Source of the DNA: CAIMZW01 sp037130455
GTDB taxonomy: Bacteria > Actinomycetota > Actinomycetes > Nanopelagicales > Nanopelagicaceae
NCBI GenBank assembly: GCA_037130455.1
Contig: JBAXSZ010000034.1
Span: 1 to 18,630 of the forward strand
Reading direction: 5' to 3'
DNA length: 18,630 nt
Shown here: in pieces, positions 15,343 to 18,630 of the stretch
Layout of the letters: each line of letters starts with the position of its first letter
Position numbering within the stretch: position 1 is the first letter of the stretch
Notes under the pieces: generated by a model
Told to the model about the DNA's origin: nothing
The model's database searches: none
Seen by the model: only the letters and a program-made list of their open reading frames with translations
Position numbers and translations under genes: made by a program

Positions 15343-15382
15343 AAAAGAAAGACCCCCATCGAAACCGATGAGAGGCCTTTCT
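15343..15382 (+). terminator. hairpin terminator after the XRE gene, second copy of the 11777-11812 element
   Basis: AAAAGAAAGACC, then ATCGAAACCGATGAGAGG, repeats the element at 11777-11812 with one deletion and two substitutions. The inner CATCG/CGATG stem is kept, and here an outer AGAAAG (15346-15351) also pairs with CTTTCT (15377-15382). It lies 30 bp after the XRE stop. No U-run follows. Confidence 0.6.
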
Positions 15383-15431
15383 GATATTAGTTTCTTGCGA
15401 GAGATCATATGTAAATTGCCATCCTATTTGC

Positions 15432-15462
15432 AGTCCAAGTGACATCCAAGTGGCACTGGACT
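15432..15462. promoter_or_regulatory. inverted and direct repeats upstream of the nuclease-like gene
   Basis: AGTCCA-A-GTG pairs with CAC-TGGACT (9 bp, one bulge). Inside it CCAAGTGACAT is followed by CCAAGTGGCAC, a near direct repeat. It may be an operator or the trace of an insertion end. AAGTGACA here is the reverse complement of part of the 22-bp repeat at 16164-16274, but the similarity stops there. Confidence 0.35.
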
Positions 15463-15481
15463 AGCCGGAGAAAGGAGTTGA

Positions 15482-15498
15482 GTAAATTTCTAATTTAC
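15482..15498. promoter_or_regulatory. hairpin GTAAATT-TCT-AATTTAC before the ribosome binding site
   Basis: A perfect 7-bp inverted repeat with a 3-nt centre ends immediately before the AGAAGG ribosome binding site (15499-15504) of the gene starting at 15513. It could be an operator or a translational control hairpin. Confidence 0.4.
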
Positions 15499-15512
15499 AG
15501 AAGGCTGGTTTC

Positions 15513-16169
15513 ATGACTGACAGATTCGATGCAAACCGCGTTCTCGACTTACTGTTGGAAACTCGCAAAGTTTTCCATTCAGAGGCTGATCTTCAATTCG
15601 CATTCGCATGGACAGCAAATACTCTCTATCCCTTCCTTGTTGTCAGGTTGGAATCTCATCCAACCCCTCACGAGAGTCTTGATCTTGCACTAATTGACAC
15701 GATTGCTAATGGTGGCATTGCCATTGAGTTCAAATATAAGACCGCTTTCTGGGAAGGCGAGTCCGACGGAGAAAGTTATGCTCTCAAATCACATGGGGCT
15801 TCCGATATTGGTGGTTACGACATCATTAAAGACGTTACCAGGGTAGAAAGATTCATTGAGGGTCGAAAAGGGTGGACTGGATATGTCATCACGTTAACAA
15901 ATGACTCCTCTTATTGGAATCTCCGAACCCATGGAAGAACGACCAATGCTGAGGCCTTCAGAGTCTCTGAGGGACTTGTTCTTAGTGGCATAAAAGAATG
16001 GGGACCAAATACAGGTGGTACTAAAAAAGGGCGAGAAAGTGCCCTTGAGCTGCGTGGACGCTACGAACTCCACTGGCGTGAATACTCTCGCATAAGCGAC
16101 AAGACAGTCGGGATCTTTAAGGCTCAAGTGATTCAGATTGAAAATAAGATACCAACATCAAATCACTGA
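15513..16169 (+). CDS. hypothetical protein, putative PD-(D/E)XK nuclease-like fold
   Basis: A 218-aa soluble protein. An N-terminal helix with SEADLQFAFAW (Glu24) is followed by VRLE, ESLDLAL (Asp57) and IAIEFKYKT (Glu72, Lys74). This order matches the E...D...ExK core of restriction-endonuclease-like folds. Small actinobacterial hypothetical proteins with the same SEADxQ...LD...ELKY layout exist to my recollection. The ATG at 15513 has AGAAGG 8 nt upstream. The gene stands alone behind a terminator. Its TGA (16167-16169) lies inside the first unit of a 22-bp repeat array, so the C-terminus may have been altered by an insertion. Orphan defence nuclease or DNA repair function is possible; neither is shown. 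Confidence 0.7.
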   Translation: MTDRFDANRVLDLLLETRKVFHSEADLQFAFAWTANTLYPFLVVRLESHPTPHESLDLALIDTIANGGIAIEFKYKTAFWEGESDGESYALKSHGASDIGGYDIIKDVTRVERFIEGRKGWTGYVITLTNDSSYWNLRTHGRTTNAEAFRVSEGLVLSGIKEWGPNTGGTKKGRESALELRGRYELHWREYSRISDKTVGIFKAQVIQIENKIPTSNH

Positions 16170-16274
16170 AAATAGAGTGTCACCTCACTGCAAATAGGAC
16201 GTCATTCCACTGAAAATAACGTGTCACTTCGCTGAAAATAACACTTCAAACCCATTGAAAATAACGCGGCAATT
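16164..16274. repeat. five tandem 22-bp repeats resembling an IS21-type transposon end
   Basis: Units start at 16164, 16186, 16208, 16230 and 16253, with consensus CACTGAAAATAA followed by CGTGTCACTT. The fourth is 23 bp long, and copies 2, 4 and 5 are degenerate. Arrays of about 20-bp transposase-binding repeats with a CACTGAAAAT core are, to my memory, found at ends of IS21-family elements. No istA/istB gene or second end is visible here, so this would be a relic. It fills the space between the nuclease-like gene, whose stop codon it supplies, and the nrdJ stop at 16279. Confidence 0.75.
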
Positions 16275-16278
16275 TGCA

Positions 16279-18630
16279 TCATGAACAACCTGAAGTAGAA
16301 CCGCAACCTTCGCAGACAAAGCACGATCCGGCCATACGCATCTTGACGCCACAGGACATACATAGCGGCGCATCAGATTTAATACCCGTCATTGCTTCGA
16401 AGAGTTCAGTTGATGATCCAACACCAGCAGGTGCTGCTTCGATCTTTACTTCTACTGCCTTTGGTGCGACAACCGGTGTGGCAACCGGTGCAGCGACAGT
16501 CTGAACCACCACAGGGGCGCTTTGTGCTGCAGTAGTGAGCGCTGCATCAAAATCAGGGGTGTACTCCCCAGTTTCTAGCGCACGGGCTCGCTCGCTGGCG
16601 GTATGAATTCCCATTGCCGAACGGGAATCAAATGGCAGGTAATCCAAAGCAAGTCGACGGAAGATGTAATCCATCATGGATTGCGCCATACGGATATCCG
16701 CATCGTCGGTCATTCCGGCTGGCTCAAAGCGAAGGTTGGTGAACTTCTCTACGAAGGTTTCCAACGGAACGCCATATTGCAGGCCAATGGATACTGCGAT
16801 AGAGAAGGCATCCATGACGCCGGCAAGAGTTGAACCTTGCTTACCCAGTTTCAAGAAGACTTCGCCAAGAGCGCCATCGGCATATGCGCCGGCGGTCATG
16901 TACCCCTCGGCGCCACCAACCATGAAGGAAGTAGTGCGCGACGGACGGGACTTTGGCAAGCGCTTACGAACTGCAGTAGCAACTGGCGCTGCTTGAACAG
17001 CGGAATCGCTCTTGCCTTCGTTAGCACCTTTACCAGCAGAGAGTGGCTGACCAACTTTGCAGTTGTCACGGTAGACAGCAAGGGCTTTAAGACCAAGCTT
17101 CCAACCTTCGTAGTAGACCTCTTCGATCTCTTCTACAGTGGCATCTTCTGGCAAGTTCACCGTTTTAGAAATTGCACCGGAAAGGAATGGCTGGCACGCG
17201 GCCATCATTCGCACGTGGCCCATGGCGGCGATGGTACGAACACCCATGGCACAATCGAAGACGTCATAGTGCTCAGTCTTAAGACCAGGTGCATCGATGA
17301 TATTTCCATTGGCGGCAATGAATTCGACAATTGCTTCGATGGTTTCTTCGGTGTAGTTGAGTTTACGAAGTGCTTGTGAGACGGTCTGGTTAACGATCTG
17401 CATCGAACCACCACCGACAAGCTTCTTAAACTTCACCAAAGCTAAGTCAGGCTCAATACCAGTGGTATCGCAATCCATCATTAAGCCGATAGTTCCGGTT
17501 GGTGCAAGAACTGAGGCTTGCGCATTGCGCCAGCCGTTCTTCTCGCCAATTTCCAGGCCCTTCTGCCATTCCTGATTTGCAACAGTCCAGACATCGCGGT
17601 CCAGTGTTGATACTGAACGCGCCGCAGTGGATACATTGGCATGCTTACGCATGACGCGGGTATGGCCATCTTTGTTGCGAGCAAAACCTTCATATGGTCC
17701 AACGATGCCAGCAAGTTCTGCTGAACGTCGGTAGGAAGTTCCAGTCATTAAAGAGGTGATTGCACCGGCTAGTTGACGGCCACCATCGGAGTCATAAGCA
17801 AGACCAGAAGCCATTAACAACGCACCCAGGTTGGCATAACCGATTCCTAGTTGACGATAGTTGCGTGTGGTTTCGCCGATGGGCTCAGTTGGGAAGTCTG
17901 CGAAGCAGATTGAAATATCCATAGCGGTGATGATGACTTCAGTTGCTTTAACGAAAGTTTTGGCATCGAATGAACCATCGGACTTCAAGAACTTCATCAA
18001 GTTCAGCGAAGCTAAGTTACAAGAAGAGTTATCTAAGGACATGTATTCAGAACATGGGTTAGAGGCGTTGATGCGACCGGTCTCTGGATTGGTGTGCCAA
18101 TCGTTGATGGTGTCGTCATATTGAATTCCTGGATCCGCACATGCCCAAGCAGCTTCGGCCATCTTGCGGAACAAGCTGCGAGCTTCCAAAGTTTCTAGGA
18201 TTTCTCCGGTTGCGCGAGCGCGAAGTCCGAAGGTCTCGCCCTTTTCGTAGGCTTGCATAAAGGAATCAGAGACTCGAACGGAGTTGTTGGCATTTTGGTA
18301 TTGAACGGAGATGATGTCTTTTCCGCCCAAGTCCATATCAAAGCCAGCATCGCGAAGGGCGCGGATCTTGTCTTCTTCGCGGACCTTAGTCTCAATGAAT
18401 TCTTCGATATCTGGATGATCGACATCCAAGACAACCATCTTGGCTGCCCGACGGGTTGCGCCACCAGATTTAATAGTTCCTGCAGATGCATCAGCGCCGC
18501 GCATAAAGGAGACTGGGCCAGAGGCAGAACCGCCGGACTTTAACAATTCTTTGGAAGAACGAATTCGGGACAAGTTCAAACCAGCACCGGAACCGCCTTT
18601 GAAGATCATTCCTTCTTCGCGATACCAGTT
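16279..18630 (-). CDS. nrdJ: vitamin B12-dependent (class II) ribonucleotide reductase, C-terminal part
   Basis: The frame is open to the right edge, so the N-terminus lies outside; the Met at 18609 is internal (NWYREEG precedes it). The enzyme reduces ribonucleotides using adenosylcobalamin and needs no oxygen. The visible part has the FKGGSGAGLNLS substrate loop and the NPCSE finger-loop motif with the thiyl-radical Cys and general-base Glu (186 and 188 counted from the internal Met). The partner Cys lies 11 residues further (SSCNLASLNL), the same spacing as in characterised NrdJ. PTGTIGLMMDCDTTGIEPD follows. A Val/Ala/Pro-rich linker (around 16430-16530) leads to a C-terminal zinc ribbon with CMSC and CEGC pairs. 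It is adjacent to an insertion-like repeat array but ends normally with TGA. Confidence 0.97.
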   Translation of the reverse strand, partial: NWYREEGMIFKGGSGAGLNLSRIRSSKELLKSGGSASGPVSFMRGADASAGTIKSGGATRRAAKMVVLDVDHPDIEEFIETKVREEDKIRALRDAGFDMDLGGKDIISVQYQNANNSVRVSDSFMQAYEKGETFGLRARATGEILETLEARSLFRKMAEAAWACADPGIQYDDTINDWHTNPETGRINASNPCSEYMSLDNSSCNLASLNLMKFLKSDGSFDAKTFVKATEVIITAMDISICFADFPTEPIGETTRNYRQLGIGYANLGALLMASGLAYDSDGGRQLAGAITSLMTGTSYRRSAELAGIVGPYEGFARNKDGHTRVMRKHANVSTAARSVSTLDRDVWTVANQEWQKGLEIGEKNGWRNAQASVLAPTGTIGLMMDCDTTGIEPDLALVKFKKLVGGGSMQIVNQTVSQALRKLNYTEETIEAIVEFIAANGNIIDAPGLKTEHYDVFDCAMGVRTIAAMGHVRMMAACQPFLSGAISKTVNLPEDATVEEIEEVYYEGWKLGLKALAVYRDNCKVGQPLSAGKGANEGKSDSAVQAAPVATAVRKRLPKSRPSRTTSFMVGGAEGYMTAGAYADGALGEVFLKLGKQGSTLAGVMDAFSIAVSIGLQYGVPLETFVEKFTNLRFEPAGMTDDADIRMAQSMMDYIFRRLALDYLPFDSRSAMGIHTASERARALETGEYTPDFDAALTTAAQSAPVVVQTVAAPVATPVVAPKAVEVKIEAAPAGVGSSTELFEAMTGIKSDAPLCMSCGVKMRMAGSCFVCEGCGSTSGCS

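Noticed and set aside
15432..15462. Opposite end of the repeat-bearing element at 16164-16274
   Set aside because: Only AAGTGACA is shared in inverted orientation; the CACTGAAAAT core is missing, so a paired terminus is not supported.
16837..17379. 180-aa open frame on the plus strand within nrdJ
   Set aside because: It is antisense to a clearly conserved reductase; composition and lack of a start signal mark it as a shadow.

Overview
The window looks like an ordinary stretch of chromosome from a free-living actinobacterium with moderate GC (roughly the high 40s percent by eye). It is compact, with overlapping operons, short spacers and several start codons placed where a leaderless transcript would begin. 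The partial vitamin B12-dependent (class II) ribonucleotide reductase, the RarA ATPase, the COG1929 glycerate kinase, the FrnE-type thioredoxin-fold protein and the XRE-cupin/thioredoxin-reductase-like pair fit a small-genome aquatic lineage such as Nanopelagicales (acI). That placement is inference; no rRNA or other decisive marker is present.

Layout. (1) 1-89: a tandem 34-bp repeat that can fold into AT-rich hairpins, running off the left edge. (2) 108-5894: a likely catabolic cluster. A three-gene minus-strand operon (3994 to 108) encodes an uncharacterised 630-aa protein, an MFS transporter and a D-2-hydroxyacid dehydrogenase. An SDR dehydrogenase is divergent from it, and a glycerate kinase is convergent with the SDR. 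Together they read as uptake and oxidation/reduction of an unknown sugar-acid-type compound ending in phosphoglycerate. (3) 5905-7002: a CapA-family lipoprotein just upstream of, and probably co-transcribed with, the glycerate kinase. (4) 7059-9619: two tandem paralogues, each an N-terminal TetR regulator fused to a C-terminal GNAT acetyltransferase-like domain, with nearly identical promoters. (5) 9696-11756: a FrnE/DsbA-like protein and, divergently, rarA. (6) 11829-13371: a DUF4386 membrane protein and a divergent TetR repressor sharing a 73-bp control region with two face-to-face promoters and two near-identical operators.

(7) 13430-15312: a thioredoxin-reductase-like flavoprotein followed by a small two-helix membrane protein, with a divergent XRE-cupin regulator. 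(8) 15313-16278: a small accessory patch with a terminator, hairpins and a putative PD-(D/E)XK nuclease-like gene. The gene's stop codon lies in the first copy of a five-copy 22-bp repeat array that resembles the end of an IS21-type element. (9) 16279-18630: nrdJ, partial, minus strand, continuing off the right edge.

The observations most worth following are the duplicated TetR-GNAT fusions, the uncharacterised 630-aa enzyme with its glycerate-forming neighbours, the operator layout at 12569-12625, and the nuclease-like gene that ends inside the repeat array.
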